64,000 nucleotides of DNA from Acidimicrobiales bacterium (GTDB taxonomy: Bacteria; Actinomycetota; Acidimicrobiia; Acidimicrobiales; Palsa-688): the NCBI GenBank assembly GCA_036378675.1, contig DASUWA010000031.1, positions 50,510-114,509 of the forward strand, given 5' to 3'. A program made the translations under genes and the position numbers. Numbering within the stretch: the first letter of the stretch is position 1; each line of letters starts with the position of its first letter. Positions 1-9,114 of the stretch are shown here, piece by piece. The notes below the pieces were generated by a model. It did not search any database. It was not told where the DNA came from and saw nothing but the letters and a program-made list of their open reading frames with translations.

Positions 1-172
1 GGAGTCGATCATCACCGCCCTCGTCCCGACGTCGGAGATCCTTCGCTACTCCATCGACTTGCGCTCGATGACCGGCGGGAGGGGGCGCTTCTCCGCCGAG
101 CACGACCACTACGACGTGCTGCCCCAGAACCTGTGGGGCGCGGTGTCGCGGGATACGGCGTCGTCGGGCTGA
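1..172 (+). CDS. Elongation factor G-like protein, C-terminal end (partial)
   Basis: This is the last 56 codons of a gene that begins outside the window, read in the frame starting at base 2. The segment contains T-S-E-I-L-R-Y-S-I-D-L-R-S-M-T-G-G-R-G, the typical end of EF-G domain V, followed by an H-x-Y-D-x-L-P-x-N-L tail. EF-G and its paralogues are ribosome-associated translocation GTPases. The GTPase domain is not visible, so canonical EF-G cannot be told from the EF-G-like paralogue common in actinobacteria. The short diverged tail favours the paralogue. A terminator-like hairpin follows the stop. Confidence 0.85.
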   Translation, partial: ESIITALVPTSEILRYSIDLRSMTGGRGRFSAEHDHYDVLPQNLWGAVSRDTASSG

Positions 173-198
173 GCCGCGAGCCTTACTTTCTCGGTGAC

Positions 199-226
199 TC
201 GGCAACCCGAGGTCGCCTCGTTTTTT
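199..226 (+). terminator. Intrinsic terminator after the EF-G-like gene
   Basis: A short hairpin, CGAGG-TCG-CCTCG at 208-220, is followed directly by six T residues. An alternative overlapping stem (CTCGG/CCGAG) lies just upstream. The position 36 bases after the stop codon fits a rho-independent terminator. The stem is only 5 bp. Confidence 0.6.
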
Positions 227-417
227 CCGGTACGAATGAGTTCTGCGAGACAAAACGACGTGCTGATGTCGCGGTTGCACCGGAGAAACCAAATGTCCCA
301 GAGAAACGAGCGGGCACAAAGCCGGCGGGGGTCGAGGGCGGTCGCAGCGCATGGGCCGGATCGTTTTCCCGAAGGGGACGTCCGGCCGATGTGTCGCGGA
401 TCGGACCTCGACCCGAC

Positions 418-942
418 TCAGGCTCTGGGCCAGGCCTCCCGCACCTTCTTGGCGGTCACCGGCAACGCCTCTGGGAGAACCCGGGCGTCGGCTACCGAGG
501 TCATGAAGTTCGTATCGCCATACCAGCGGGGAAGCGCATGGATGTGGAAGTGCCCCGGAACGCCGGCGCCGGCGGAGCGTCCCAGGTTCGCGCCGACGTT
601 CAAGCCGTCAGGGCCGTAGGCGGTCTTCAATGCGACGACCGATTGGCTGAGTCCTTGCCATAAGGCGGCGGATTCTTCGACGGTGAGAGCCTCGAGTTCG
701 CCGACGTGGCGGGTCGGCATCACCATCAGGTGGCCGGTCGAGTACGGATAGGCGTTGAGGATCGCGAACGCCAGCCCTCCGGGGTGTCGCCACATGATGT
801 GGGTCACCTCGTCGGGCTCGCCGCTGTTGAGGATCCTGCAGAAGACGCAGTCGTCCGGTTCGCTTTTGCCCGCCGGCTTTCCGCTGACCGATTCGATGTA
901 CTCGCTGCGCCAACCGGCCCACAGCCGCTCGAGCGAGCTCAC
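418..942 (-). CDS. HIT family hydrolase/phosphorylase (Ap4A-type)
   Basis: The 174-residue protein carries the histidine triad H131-F-H133-I-H135 and a C32-x-x-C35 pair near the N-terminus, as in actinobacterial HIT proteins acting on diadenosine polyphosphates (M. tuberculosis Rv2613c type). Rv2613c also lies directly after thrS, so the gene order supports the call. I place the start at GTG 942-940, which overlaps the thrS stop as GTGA and implies translational coupling. A longer open frame exists upstream but runs antisense-like inside thrS. The actual substrate cannot be read from the sequence. Confidence 0.85.
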   Translation of the reverse strand: MSSLERLWAGWRSEYIESVSGKPAGKSEPDDCVFCRILNSGEPDEVTHIMWRHPGGLAFAILNAYPYSTGHLMVMPTRHVGELEALTVEESAALWQGLSQSVVALKTAYGPDGLNVGANLGRSAGAGVPGHFHIHALPRWYGDTNFMTSVADARVLPEALPVTAKKVREAWPRA

Positions 943-2909
943 GTTGAGGAGGGCGACAAGCCGTGCGCCTCGACCTCGGCAACCACCGAGGACAGAAAGG
1001 CATCGAGGGGCACGCCGCGATCCGGCCGTTCTTTGTCCCTCGAATTCACGCCCACAGTGCGCGCAGCGACATCCTCGTCGCCGACCACGAGCACGTACGG
1101 GATCTTCTCCAGCTTCGCTTTGCGAACCCGCCCGTTGAGCGGCTCGTCGGCAGGCAGGACCTCGACTCTCAGGCCGGCGGAACGGAGGGCTGCAGCAACC
1201 TCCGCCGCGTACTCCTCGTGGTCGTCGCGCACCGGCAGGACCGAGACCTGCACCGGTGACAACCACGTCGGCAGCGCGCCGGCGAAGTGCTCGATGAGGA
1301 TGCCAAAGAAGCGCTCTATCGATCCGAACAGCGCGCGGTGGATCATGTACGGCCGGTGCCGGGCATTGTCGGCGCCGACGTACTCCATGTCGAACCGCTG
1401 CGGTTCCTGGAGGTCGACCTGCAGGGTGGAAACCTGCCAGCGCCGTCCGATCGCGTCGCGCACGTGCACGTCGATCTTCGGCGCGTAGAAAGCCCCCTCG
1501 CCCTCGGCGACGACGTACGGGATTTCCGCGGCTCCGAGCGCGTGGCGGAGAGCATCGGTGGCGATGTCCCACTCCTCCGGCTCGCCGACGAACTTCTCCG
1601 GGCGCGTCGCCAGCTCCGCCTCGAACTCGGTGAGACCAAAAGCGCGGAGGATGCGAAGGACGAACGCGAGCAGATCGGCGAGCTCCGGCGCGAGCTGCTC
1701 CGGGGTGCAGAAGATGTGGGAGTCGTCCTGGGTTATCCCCCGGACGCGGAGGAGACCGTTGAGCACTCCGGAACGTTCGAACCGGTACACGGTCCCGAAC
1801 TCGAACAACCTGATCGGCAGCTCGCGGTAGGAATGCTGGCGCGCCTTGTAGATCAGGATGTGCATCGGGCAGTTCATCGGCTTGAGGTAGTAGGTGGCAC
1901 CCTCCATTTCCATTGGGGGGTACATGCCGTCCTTGTACCAGGCGAGGTGGCCGGAGGTTTCATAAAGGTTGGACTTGGCGAGGTGAGGCGTCCAGACGAA
2001 CTGGTAGCCGGCCTTCTCGTGCTCCTCCCGGCTGTAGTCCTCCATCAGCTTTCGGATGAGCCCGCCCTTCGGATGGAACACCGGCAGCCCGCCGCCGATT
2101 TCGGGCGGGAAGTGGAACAGGTCGAGTTCTGCGCCCAGCCGGCGGTGGTCACGCTTCTCGGCTTCCTCGAGGCGGTGCAAGTGGTCCTCGAGCGCGGCCT
2201 TCGACTCCCAGGCGGTGCCGTAGATGCGCTGGAGTTGGGGCCTTTTCTCGTCCCCGCGCCAGTACGCCGCGGCAACCTTCATGAGCTTGAAGTTGCCGAG
2301 CCGCCCGGTCGACGGGACGTGAGGACCGCGGCAGAGGTCGACGAACTTCTCGTTGTTGCGGTACGCAGAGACTGCGCTGGCGCTCACGCCCTCCTCGGCG
2401 TCGGCCGGGTCGACCGCTTCGATGATCTCGCGCTTGTAGGGCTGATCGGCGAAGATCTCGAGCCCCTCGTCGACGCTGTGCTCCTCGCGGACGAATGGCT
2501 GATCTTCCTTGATGATCTCGCGCATCCGTTGATCGATCCTCTCGAGGTCGTCAGCGCTGAAGTGCGCTCCACCGGGAAGTTCGAAGTCGTAGTAGAAGCC
2601 GTCCTCGATCGGCGGGCCGATCGCGTATTTCGCCCCGGGCCAAAGGTCCGTCACCGCTTGCGCGAGGACGTGAGCGGTGGAGTGGCGCAAGACGTGGCGG
2701 CCGGCCTCGGTGCTATCGGTGATGACGGAGAGGTGGTCGCCGTTCTTGAGAGGCCGGTTGAGGTCGGCTTCGGCTCCATCGATCTCTACTGCCACCGCCG
2801 CCTTGGCCAGCCCGCGCCCGATGGATGCGGCCAGGTCGGCGCCCGTGGAGCCGGCGGGCAACTCTTTTGAGGAACCGTCGGGAAGGGTGACTGTTATCTG
2901 GTCGGCCAT
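939..2909 (-). CDS. thrS: Threonine--tRNA ligase
   Basis: This 656-residue class II synthetase charges tRNA-Thr in the cytoplasm. An N-terminal TGS domain (about residues 1-65) is followed by the second additional (editing) domain with H76-S-T-A-H80. The catalytic core has the zinc-site segment L-K-P-M-N-C-P-M-H, motif 2 around Y-R-F-E-R-S-G and motif 3, and an anticodon-binding domain ends the protein. Length is normal. It is third in the leftward order npdG-mshC-thrS-HIT, 69 bp after mshC, and overlaps the HIT gene start. Confidence 0.97.
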   Translation of the reverse strand: MADQITVTLPDGSSKELPAGSTGADLAASIGRGLAKAAVAVEIDGAEADLNRPLKNGDHLSVITDSTEAGRHVLRHSTAHVLAQAVTDLWPGAKYAIGPPIEDGFYYDFELPGGAHFSADDLERIDQRMREIIKEDQPFVREEHSVDEGLEIFADQPYKREIIEAVDPADAEEGVSASAVSAYRNNEKFVDLCRGPHVPSTGRLGNFKLMKVAAAYWRGDEKRPQLQRIYGTAWESKAALEDHLHRLEEAEKRDHRRLGAELDLFHFPPEIGGGLPVFHPKGGLIRKLMEDYSREEHEKAGYQFVWTPHLAKSNLYETSGHLAWYKDGMYPPMEMEGATYYLKPMNCPMHILIYKARQHSYRELPIRLFEFGTVYRFERSGVLNGLLRVRGITQDDSHIFCTPEQLAPELADLLAFVLRILRAFGLTEFEAELATRPEKFVGEPEEWDIATDALRHALGAAEIPYVVAEGEGAFYAPKIDVHVRDAIGRRWQVSTLQVDLQEPQRFDMEYVGADNARHRPYMIHRALFGSIERFFGILIEHFAGALPTWLSPVQVSVLPVRDDHEEYAAEVAAALRSAGLRVEVLPADEPLNGRVRKAKLEKIPYVLVVGDEDVAARTVGVNSRDKERPDRGVPLDAFLSSVVAEVEAHGLSPSST

Positions 2910-2978
2910 GGCCTCACGAGATTACGGGAGCGGCTGGTGAGTACCGGTCTGTTTCCATCGGGTTCGATCTGAGCCTTG

Positions 2979-4109
2979 CTAACGATCTCCGTTCGGCTTG
3001 AGCGTGATGCCGAGGAGCTCCGCTGGCTCGGATACACCCCTTCCCGACGAGGCCGCCGAATCGATCGCCGCTATCGCCGCCGGAGTGTCGAGGTCGTTGT
3101 CGAGCGCTGCTCGCACCTCCTCGAGAGCAGCGTCGCCTGCGCCGGCAGCCCGCCAGCGCTCGATCCGGTCGGTCGCTTCACGCATGAGTCCGTCGTCCCA
3201 GTCCCATTCGTCTCGGTAGTGGTGGGAGCTCACCGCGAGACGGATCGCCTGCGGAGCCCAGTCCTTCAAGAGGTCGTGGACGAACACCAGGTTGCCGAGC
3301 GACTTGGACATCTTCACCCCATCCAGGCGGACCAGCCCGACGTGCATCCAGTGCCGAACGAAACGCGAACCTGTCGCTGCTTCCGACTGCGCGGCCTCGC
3401 ACTCGTGGTGCGGGAAGATAAGGTCGCATCCCCCACCGTGCAGATCGATCGTCTCCCCGAGCTCGCGCAACGCCAGCGCGGAGCACTCGATGTGCCAACC
3501 CGGCCGGCCCGGACCCCACAACGACTGCCACTCCGGCTCGCCCGGCGCCGACGGCTGCCAAAGCACGAAATCGAGAGGGTCACGTTTGTGAGGATCGTCA
3601 GGGTTGCCCCCGCGCTCGGCAGCAAGCTCGAGCATCGTGGAGCGGTCGAGATGGCTCACCTGCCCGAACCGGGAGAACGACGACACGTCGAAGTAGACAC
3701 CGCCCCCAGCCTGGTAGGCGTGACCGGATTCGAGGACCATTCCGATGAAACCGAGGATGTCGGGGATTGCCGACGTTGCTCGGGGCTCGGAGAATGCAGG
3801 CAGCAGTCCCAGGGCGGTCATGTCGGCGTCGAACCTGCTGACCTCCTCGGCGGCAAGATCGAGATAGTGGACGCCTAGCTCCTTGGCCTTGCGCAGAATG
3901 TCGTCGTCGACGTCGGTCACGTTGCGCACGCAGCGTGTCTCGTGGCCGAGGTCCCGCAGCCTCCGTTGCAGGATGTCGTACGCAATGTAGGTGGCGGCGT
4001 GTCCCAGGTGCGCGGAGTCGTACGGGGTGATGCCGCACGTGTACATGCGGACGACGTGTCCCGGTTCGAAATCGACTACTTCGGCCCTCGCCGTGTCATA
4101 AAGGCGCAC
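2979..4109 (-). CDS. mshC: Mycothiol biosynthesis cysteine ligase MshC
   Basis: The 376-residue enzyme joins cysteine to glucosaminyl-inositol in mycothiol synthesis. It is related to cysteinyl-tRNA synthetase but shows the MshC form of the zinc/ATP site, Y-T-C25-G-I-T-P-Y-D with H34-L-G-H37, then R-G-G-N-P-D-D-P and K266-M-S-K-S270. CysS would read C-G-P-T-V-Y instead. The C-terminus is somewhat shorter than the roughly 410 residues usual for MshC. The start is GTG 4109-4107 with GGGAGG about 11 bases upstream. It begins 7 bp after the npdG stop, so the two are very likely cotranscribed. Confidence 0.93.
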   Translation of the reverse strand: MRLYDTARAEVVDFEPGHVVRMYTCGITPYDSAHLGHAATYIAYDILQRRLRDLGHETRCVRNVTDVDDDILRKAKELGVHYLDLAAEEVSRFDADMTALGLLPAFSEPRATSAIPDILGFIGMVLESGHAYQAGGGVYFDVSSFSRFGQVSHLDRSTMLELAAERGGNPDDPHKRDPLDFVLWQPSAPGEPEWQSLWGPGRPGWHIECSALALRELGETIDLHGGGCDLIFPHHECEAAQSEAATGSRFVRHWMHVGLVRLDGVKMSKSLGNLVFVHDLLKDWAPQAIRLAVSSHHYRDEWDWDDGLMREATDRIERWRAAGAGDAALEEVRAALDNDLDTPAAIAAIDSAASSGRGVSEPAELLGITLKPNGDR

Positions 4110-4116
4110 GGGTCCG

Positions 4117-4815
4117 TCAACCTCCCGGGGTGAGCGCCTGTTCCCGACCGGGAAGGTCGCGTTCCGGGAGGCCCGTGATCCGGATGGCAGCGTGGGTCTT
4201 GTAGTGCCGGTTCACCTCGAGCAACGCCGGAGTGAGAGCCTCGATCGCCAGCGCACTGGAGGCGCCGCCTGAGTCGACACCGCGTAAACCCGGCAGCTGG
4301 TCGATCAGGCCGATCACCGTCGCGGCTGCGTCGCGGTCGTCCGAGCAGACCATGACGTCGGCTTCGAGAGGGTGGTCGAGGTCGCTCCAGGGACCGGCAG
4401 GTAGATGGTGAAAGGCGCCCACCACCCTCGATCGGGGCAGCGCCCGGACGACGGCAACGGTCACCGAACCGGTAGGAGGAAGGAGCGGCACCATCTCCTT
4501 GCCCCATCTGGTGAGGGCGTTGGCCATGGTTATGACGATCTTCCCAGCGAGCTTGGATTCGTGGGCGGTAACGGTGGCGAGGATCCCTTCCCAGGGTGTG
4601 GCGACGATGACGAGTTCGGCGTCGGCGGCGGTGTCGTTGTCCGCCGGGACCAGACGCAGGTCCCGATCCTGCCACCGGTCGCGCAAGTCGCGAACCGTCT
4701 CCTCAGCCCGCTCGAGCGCTCTCGATCCGACCAGGACCTCGTGCCCGGCGCCGGCGAACTGCACAACCGCCGCGTGTCCTGCCGGTCCGGTCGCTCCCAA
4801 AACTCCGATCTGCAC
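4117..4815 (-). CDS. npdG: NADPH-dependent F420 reductase
   Basis: The 232-residue protein matches the family that transfers hydride between NADPH and coenzyme F420. The N-terminal Rossmann motif is G7-A-T-G-P-A-G13, followed by V-G-S-R for the NADP phosphate and A-T-P-W after the central strand. The central I-T-M-A-N-A and G-A-F-H-H segments are typical of the family. It heads the leftward operon into mshC and thrS. The LLM-type oxidoreductase gene near 63 kb is a plausible consumer of F420H2. Confidence 0.9.
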   Translation of the reverse strand: MQIGVLGATGPAGHAAVVQFAGAGHEVLVGSRALERAEETVRDLRDRWQDRDLRLVPADNDTAADAELVIVATPWEGILATVTAHESKLAGKIVITMANALTRWGKEMVPLLPPTGSVTVAVVRALPRSRVVGAFHHLPAGPWSDLDHPLEADVMVCSDDRDAAATVIGLIDQLPGLRGVDSGGASSALAIEALTPALLEVNRHYKTHAAIRITGLPERDLPGREQALTPGG

Positions 4816-4909
4816 CCGGGCAGACTTGCACGGGAGGGCCGGACGGGTCGATTCGACGCATCCGACCCTCCGACCAGCTGGACATCGTTTTCGCCGTTAG
4901 CGTTGGAAG

Positions 4910-5377
4910 GTGGCACTTGTCGATTCGCTGCGATCCAGACTACGACGGGCCGTTACTACTCCTCGGGTTCCTCGGGTAGTCGGCGGCGACTTGCGGAGCC
5001 GGCCTCTGCCGCCCGGGTCGCCGGCTCCGGCGATATCAGGAGTGTCGCCGAACGGCTCGCCGGTGGGAGTGGAGACAAATGTCGCCAACTTGAGGGTGGT
5101 CTTCCTCACCGCCGAGTGCAAAGAATGTCAGGAGTCATGGCGGTGCTTGTCGGCGGAGCCAAGCGCCGCCACGATCGTGGTGACACCGGGACCGGAAACC
5201 GAAAGCTCCCGCAGGATCGCTGACTTGTCCCGGTCCAAGCCGCCGATCACCGCACCGGGACAACCGTTACGAGTCGTGATGTCATCTGCCACCTGGCATG
5301 CCTACGGGGTCACGAAGGCACCGTGGCGGGTGGAGATAGAGGCTGGGAGGGTCGCCAGTAGCAAGCCGCTCGAGTAG
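4910..5377 (+). CDS. Thioredoxin-like protein of unknown role
   Basis: The 155-residue protein has a strand-like V-V-F-L-T-A-E followed by C70-K-E-C73, and near the C-terminus A-P-W, which sits where thioredoxins have the cis-proline. This suggests a thioredoxin fold of the kind found in MauD or TlpA relatives. The first 55 residues are Pro- and Arg-rich and match nothing I recognise. A weak N-terminal membrane anchor cannot be excluded. The start is GTG 4910 with a poorly placed GGAAGG. It diverges from npdG and converges on kynU with a 13-bp gap. Confidence 0.6.
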   Translation: MALVDSLRSRLRRAVTTPRVPRVVGGDLRSRPLPPGSPAPAISGVSPNGSPVGVETNVANLRVVFLTAECKECQESWRCLSAEPSAATIVVTPGPETESSRRIADLSRSKPPITAPGQPLRVVMSSATWHAYGVTKAPWRVEIEAGRVASSKPLE

Positions 5378-5390
5378 CGGAAAACCTTCC

Positions 5391-6623
5391 TTAGCTCACC
5401 CGAGGCCGGCCTTCAGCGCTTCGTTCCAAATCGCCGCCGAGCAGATGCTCAATCCGCTCGACCGCGTCGAACACATCAACGAAACGGGTATACGCCGCCG
5501 CCGGCCCCAGTCGGATCGTGTCGGGCACCCGGAAGTCGGGCACCACCAAATCCCGCGCGATCAGGGAGCTACAGATCGGCCACGCCTCCGGGTGGATCAG
5601 CGACACATGGGCCCCTCGCCTCGACGGGTCGGCCGGCGACCCGAGCCGAACACCAAGCGGCTCGAGGCGTTCGGCGACCAGATCGACCAGCCTTTCGGTC
5701 AGGGCCTGCGACTTCTCCCACAGCCTGTCGAGGCCCGCCTCCAGCAGGACCGAGACGGCCGCGTCCACTGCTATAAGACCGAGCACAGGCGGCGAGCCAG
5801 CCGCAAAACGACCCACCCCCTCCACCGGCTCGAACACCTGCCCCATCTCGAACTGGTCCCGCTGGGCAAACCAGCCCGAAATCGGCGAGCGCAGCCGAGA
5901 CTGCAGATCGCGCCGCACGTAGAGAAACGCCGGTGCGCCGGGCCCGGCGTTGAGGTATTTGTAGGTGCACCCGACGGCCAAATCCGCCTCTCCACCATCG
6001 AGGTCGACAGGAACCGCGCCGGCGCTGTGGCAGAGGTCCCACAGCATCACGGCGCCTCGGCTGTGAACCAACGAGGTGACCTCGGCAATGTCGAGGCGCG
6101 CAGCGGAGCGGTAGTTGACATGCGAGAGGCACACAAGAGCGGTTTGGTCGTCCACGGCTGAATCGAGATCTGCGACGTCGACTCCCTCGATTGGATCAGA
6201 CCGGATCTGTCGAAGTTCGGTTCCTCGGAGGCCTGCTAAGACGTAACGGTCGGTCGGAAACTCGTTCTCGTCGCAGACGATCACCGAACGGCCCGACTGG
6301 AGCGAGAGCGTCGCGCTGGCGAGCTTGTACAGGTTCACGGTCGTGGAGTCGCCCACCATCACCTGACCTGGCGCTGCCCCGATCAGCTGCCCAACCTGGT
6401 CCCCGACCGCGAAAGGTAGTTCGACCCATTCGTGCCACCCGCCGACCACCTTCGAGCGCCACTCCCCCATGCCCGAGCTCAACGCATCCGCTACCCGCCG
6501 CGACAACCTTCCCAAGGAGTTGCCGTCCATGTATATCGGGCCGCTCTCGTCGATGAAGAACTCGTCACGAAGAGACGCGAGCGGGTCCGACCGGTCCAGC
6601 GCCTCCGCCCGCGCTCGGTCCAC
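5391..6623 (-). CDS. kynU: Kynureninase
   Basis: The 410-residue PLP enzyme cleaves kynurenine to anthranilate and alanine in tryptophan breakdown. Visible family signatures are Y-M-D-G-N-S-L-G near residue 31, D196-L-C-H-S-A-G-A, and the cofactor lysine K222 in C-T-Y-K-Y-L-N-A-G-P-G-A-P. Later comes G-W-F-A-Q, the segment shaping the active site. Length is standard. The start is GTG at 6623, 20 bp after the adk-like gene on the same strand. No other kynurenine pathway gene is in the window. Confidence 0.95.
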   Translation of the reverse strand: MDRARAEALDRSDPLASLRDEFFIDESGPIYMDGNSLGRLSRRVADALSSGMGEWRSKVVGGWHEWVELPFAVGDQVGQLIGAAPGQVMVGDSTTVNLYKLASATLSLQSGRSVIVCDENEFPTDRYVLAGLRGTELRQIRSDPIEGVDVADLDSAVDDQTALVCLSHVNYRSAARLDIAEVTSLVHSRGAVMLWDLCHSAGAVPVDLDGGEADLAVGCTYKYLNAGPGAPAFLYVRRDLQSRLRSPISGWFAQRDQFEMGQVFEPVEGVGRFAAGSPPVLGLIAVDAAVSVLLEAGLDRLWEKSQALTERLVDLVAERLEPLGVRLGSPADPSRRGAHVSLIHPEAWPICSSLIARDLVVPDFRVPDTIRLGPAAAYTRFVDVFDAVERIEHLLGGDLERSAEGRPRVS

Positions 6624-6643
6624 GCCTCCAGACGGTTCCTCTT

Positions 6644-7228
6644 TCAGCGGCGGCCGGCGCGTTCCGACTCGATCGACGAGATGATGTCGTCGAACACCTT
6701 CTCGACCGGCTGCTGTCCGTCGATGTCGACGACCAGGCCCCTGCCGGCGTAGTAGCCCAACAACGGCTCGGTCTCGTTGTCGAAAACGTCGAGCCGGTGC
6801 TCGATGATCTCGATCGTGTCATCGGTTCGACCTTCCGCTTCGGCGCGAGCGAGCAGACGTCGAAGCAGCTCGTCGCGGCTGACGATCAGATGAACCACGG
6901 CCTGGAGCTCCACGCCCTCGACCTGCATGGCCCACGCGTACGCCTCCTCCGCCTGGCGCAAGGTGCGCGGGAACCCGTCGAGCACGTATCCACCCGCCCG
7001 CGCGGCGCGCAGCACCGGGCCGGCGAGCATTTGCATCACCAGATCGTCGGGAACGAGGTCGCCGCGCTTCAGGTAAGCCGCTGCAATCCGTCCGATTGGC
7101 GTGCCGGCCGCGACTTCTTTACGAAAAAGGTCCCCGCTCGACAGGTGAGCGACCCCGTAGTGGGAGGCAAGCTTTGCAGCTTGAGTCCCCTTGCCCGCAC
7201 CCGGCGGAGCCACCATCAACAAGCGCAT
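6644..7228 (-). CDS. adk: Adenylate kinase, short form
   Basis: The 194-residue kinase has the P-loop A-P-P-G-A-G-K13-G-T-Q, the NMP-binding segment with S-S-G-D-L-F-R, and D-G-F-P-R-T. The lid between R-T-D-D and the preceding arginines is short, so it lacks the zinc-type LID insertion of long adenylate kinases. It phosphorylates AMP (or another NMP) with ATP. It lies between the cobalamin operon and kynU, away from the usual secY ribosomal context, so it may be a second copy with a distinct role. That is inference. Confidence 0.88.
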   Translation of the reverse strand: MRLLMVAPPGAGKGTQAAKLASHYGVAHLSSGDLFRKEVAAGTPIGRIAAAYLKRGDLVPDDLVMQMLAGPVLRAARAGGYVLDGFPRTLRQAEEAYAWAMQVEGVELQAVVHLIVSRDELLRRLLARAEAEGRTDDTIEIIEHRLDVFDNETEPLLGYYAGRGLVVDIDGQQPVEKVFDDIISSIESERAGRR

Positions 7229-7293
7229 GCGACACCATACAAGCGGGCTCGCGGAAGCGGGGCTGCCGGGAGCGACCCACTCGATGGCAACAC

Positions 7294-9114
7294 TCAGGCC
7301 ACCGGCCCGGTCCGTTCGCGCGCCACGCGCTCGACCGTGCCGGCCGGGTTGTCGCTGAACGCGCCGGCAGGAACATGTTGCGCTCCCATGCGTTCGGCCA
7401 GCTGCCTGGCGAGCCCGAGAATCGGGCCGCCCCCGGCTCCTTCCACGTCCACGATGACGGAGTCCACGCCCGCCCGACGGATCGCATCCGCGGCGCTCGT
7501 GGCCGCCTCGAGCGGGTCCAGCCCGTCGGGGGCGAAGGTCGCCCGGCCGTCGGTGATCACAACGAGCAGCGGTCGATGCGTCGACGCCTTCGTCTTGGCG
7601 ATTTCTAGCGCACGGGTAAGTCCCGCATGCAGAGGTGTGCGTCCGCCTGTCGGTAGAACCTGGAGCCGCGCTCTTGCCACCTCCACGCTGGACGTCGGGC
7701 GCAGCAGCAGCTCGGCCCCCTCACCCCGGAAGCTGACGAGCGACACGAGATCGCGGCGCTGGTAGGCGTCGACCAGGAGCCCGAGGACGGCAGAGCGGGC
7801 AGCTTCGACCCGCTGGGGGGCGCCCATAGATCCCGAGGCGTCGACCGCAACGACGACGTGATGAGCCTGGCTGTGCTCCCTCACCGCCTCACGCACATCT
7901 CCCTCTGCCACGAGGGGCTGATCCGGTTCTGCAATCGCCGAACGGCGTGCTGCCGCCGCGCGCACGGTGGCACCAACCGCGACCGAGGCGATCGGGCCGC
8001 GTGGAACCCGGTCGCCTATGAGCCGCCCGCGAGAGGCCCGAGCTTTGCTGCCCCCGCCGGCGGCGGAGGTGCGCGGCCCATTCCCTCGGGAAGGCAAGGG
8101 GATCAGGCCCGGACGGGGTTCCCTCGGCTCCGCACCATCACTGGCCTCTCGGCGATCACTGGCCTCAGGGTGATCCCTGAGCTCTCCATGATCTCCGGCG
8201 GCCGTTTCCTCGCCCGCCCCGAGGTGCTCGTCCATAGCCGAATCGAGCTCATCATGATCGATCCCTGCTGGATCGAGGGGATCCCGCCGAGCGCGGTGCA
8301 CCAGCGCCATCGGAGCTACCCGACGCACATCCTCGGAGGTCGTTGCGTCCCTTCCCTCCCAGCCGGCGAGCGCGGCCGCCGCGCGGCAGATGGTCAGGTC
8401 CGCTCGGAGTCCCTCGGCTCCGACCGACGCGCACAACGCGCTGATGCTCGCGACGAGTTCGTCGCAAAGCGTCGCCGGCGTCGCAGCCGAAAGCCGCTTT
8501 GCGAGCGCGGCCTGTGCCCCGGCGAAGTCTTTCTTCACAGCCTCTGGATCGGCGTCGAACTCCAACCGCCGGCGCACTGCCGTCGCCCGGTCATCGGGCG
8601 CCGTCGAGGAGCGAACATCCACGGCCAAACCGAAGCGGTCCAGCAGCTGCGGGCGCAGGTCTCCCTCTTCGGGGTTCATGGACCCGACCAGCAAGAAACG
8701 GCTGCGGTGCGAATGGGAGATGCCCTCTCTTTCGACGAAGTTGACCCCGCTCGCCGCTACATCCAGAAGGACGTCGACGAGATGGTCGGGCAGCAGGTTG
8801 ACCTCGTCGACATAGAGGACTCCGCCGTCGGCAAGCGCGAGCAGGCCCGGATCGAACCGCTTCTCTCCGCCGGTGAGAGCAGCCGCCAGGTGGATCGTTC
8901 CGACGACGCGGTCCTCGGTCGCTCCCACGGGCAGCTCCACGAACGGTGACGACCCGGGAAGCAGGTCCGCCAGCCCCCGCGCGAGAGTTGACTTCGCGCT
9001 GCCCTTTTCCCCTCGTAGGAGAACGCCACCGATCTTCGGGTCGACTGCGTTCAGCAAAAGCGCGAGCTTCGCTTCCTCCTGGCCCACAACTGCCGAAAAG
9101 GGCAGCAAGTTCAC
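7294..9114 (-). CDS. Chelatase I/D fusion subunit paired with CobN
   Basis: The 606-residue protein joins an AAA+ ATPase (ChlI/BchI-like, Walker [10 protein letters not shown] at residues 35-43, Walker B L-Y-V-D-E-V-N) to a low-complexity acidic and Pro/Arg linker and a C-terminal von Willebrand A domain with the metal site D425-A-S-G-S-M430. Such fusions act as the ATPase partner of CobN-type cobalt chelatase in actinobacteria. I choose GTG 9114 because GGAGGA lies 6 bases before it and it overlaps the cobN stop as GTGA. A TTG 15 bases upstream would sit on the ribosome site. Confidence 0.9.
   Translation of the reverse strand: MNLLPFSAVVGQEEAKLALLLNAVDPKIGGVLLRGEKGSAKSTLARGLADLLPGSSPFVELPVGATEDRVVGTIHLAAALTGGEKRFDPGLLALADGGVLYVDEVNLLPDHLVDVLLDVAASGVNFVEREGISHSHRSRFLLVGSMNPEEGDLRPQLLDRFGLAVDVRSSTAPDDRATAVRRRLEFDADPEAVKKDFAGAQAALAKRLSAATPATLCDELVASISALCASVGAEGLRADLTICRAAAALAGWEGRDATTSEDVRRVAPMALVHRARRDPLDPAGIDHDELDSAMDEHLGAGEETAAGDHGELRDHPEASDRREASDGAEPREPRPGLIPLPSRGNGPRTSAAGGGSKARASRGRLIGDRVPRGPIASVAVGATVRAAAARRSAIAEPDQPLVAEGDVREAVREHSQAHHVVVAVDASGSMGAPQRVEAARSAVLGLLVDAYQRRDLVSLVSFRGEGAELLLRPTSSVEVARARLQVLPTGGRTPLHAGLTRALEIAKTKASTHRPLLVVITDGRATFAPDGLDPLEAATSAADAIRRAGVDSVIVDVEGAGGGPILGLARQLAERMGAQHVPAGAFSDNPAGTVERVARERTGPVA

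Noticed and set aside
1287..2870. Open frame of 527 codons on the plus strand
   Set aside because: It lies antisense to thrS in the mirrored codon frame of a high-GC gene, has no recognisable domain, and thrS is certain.
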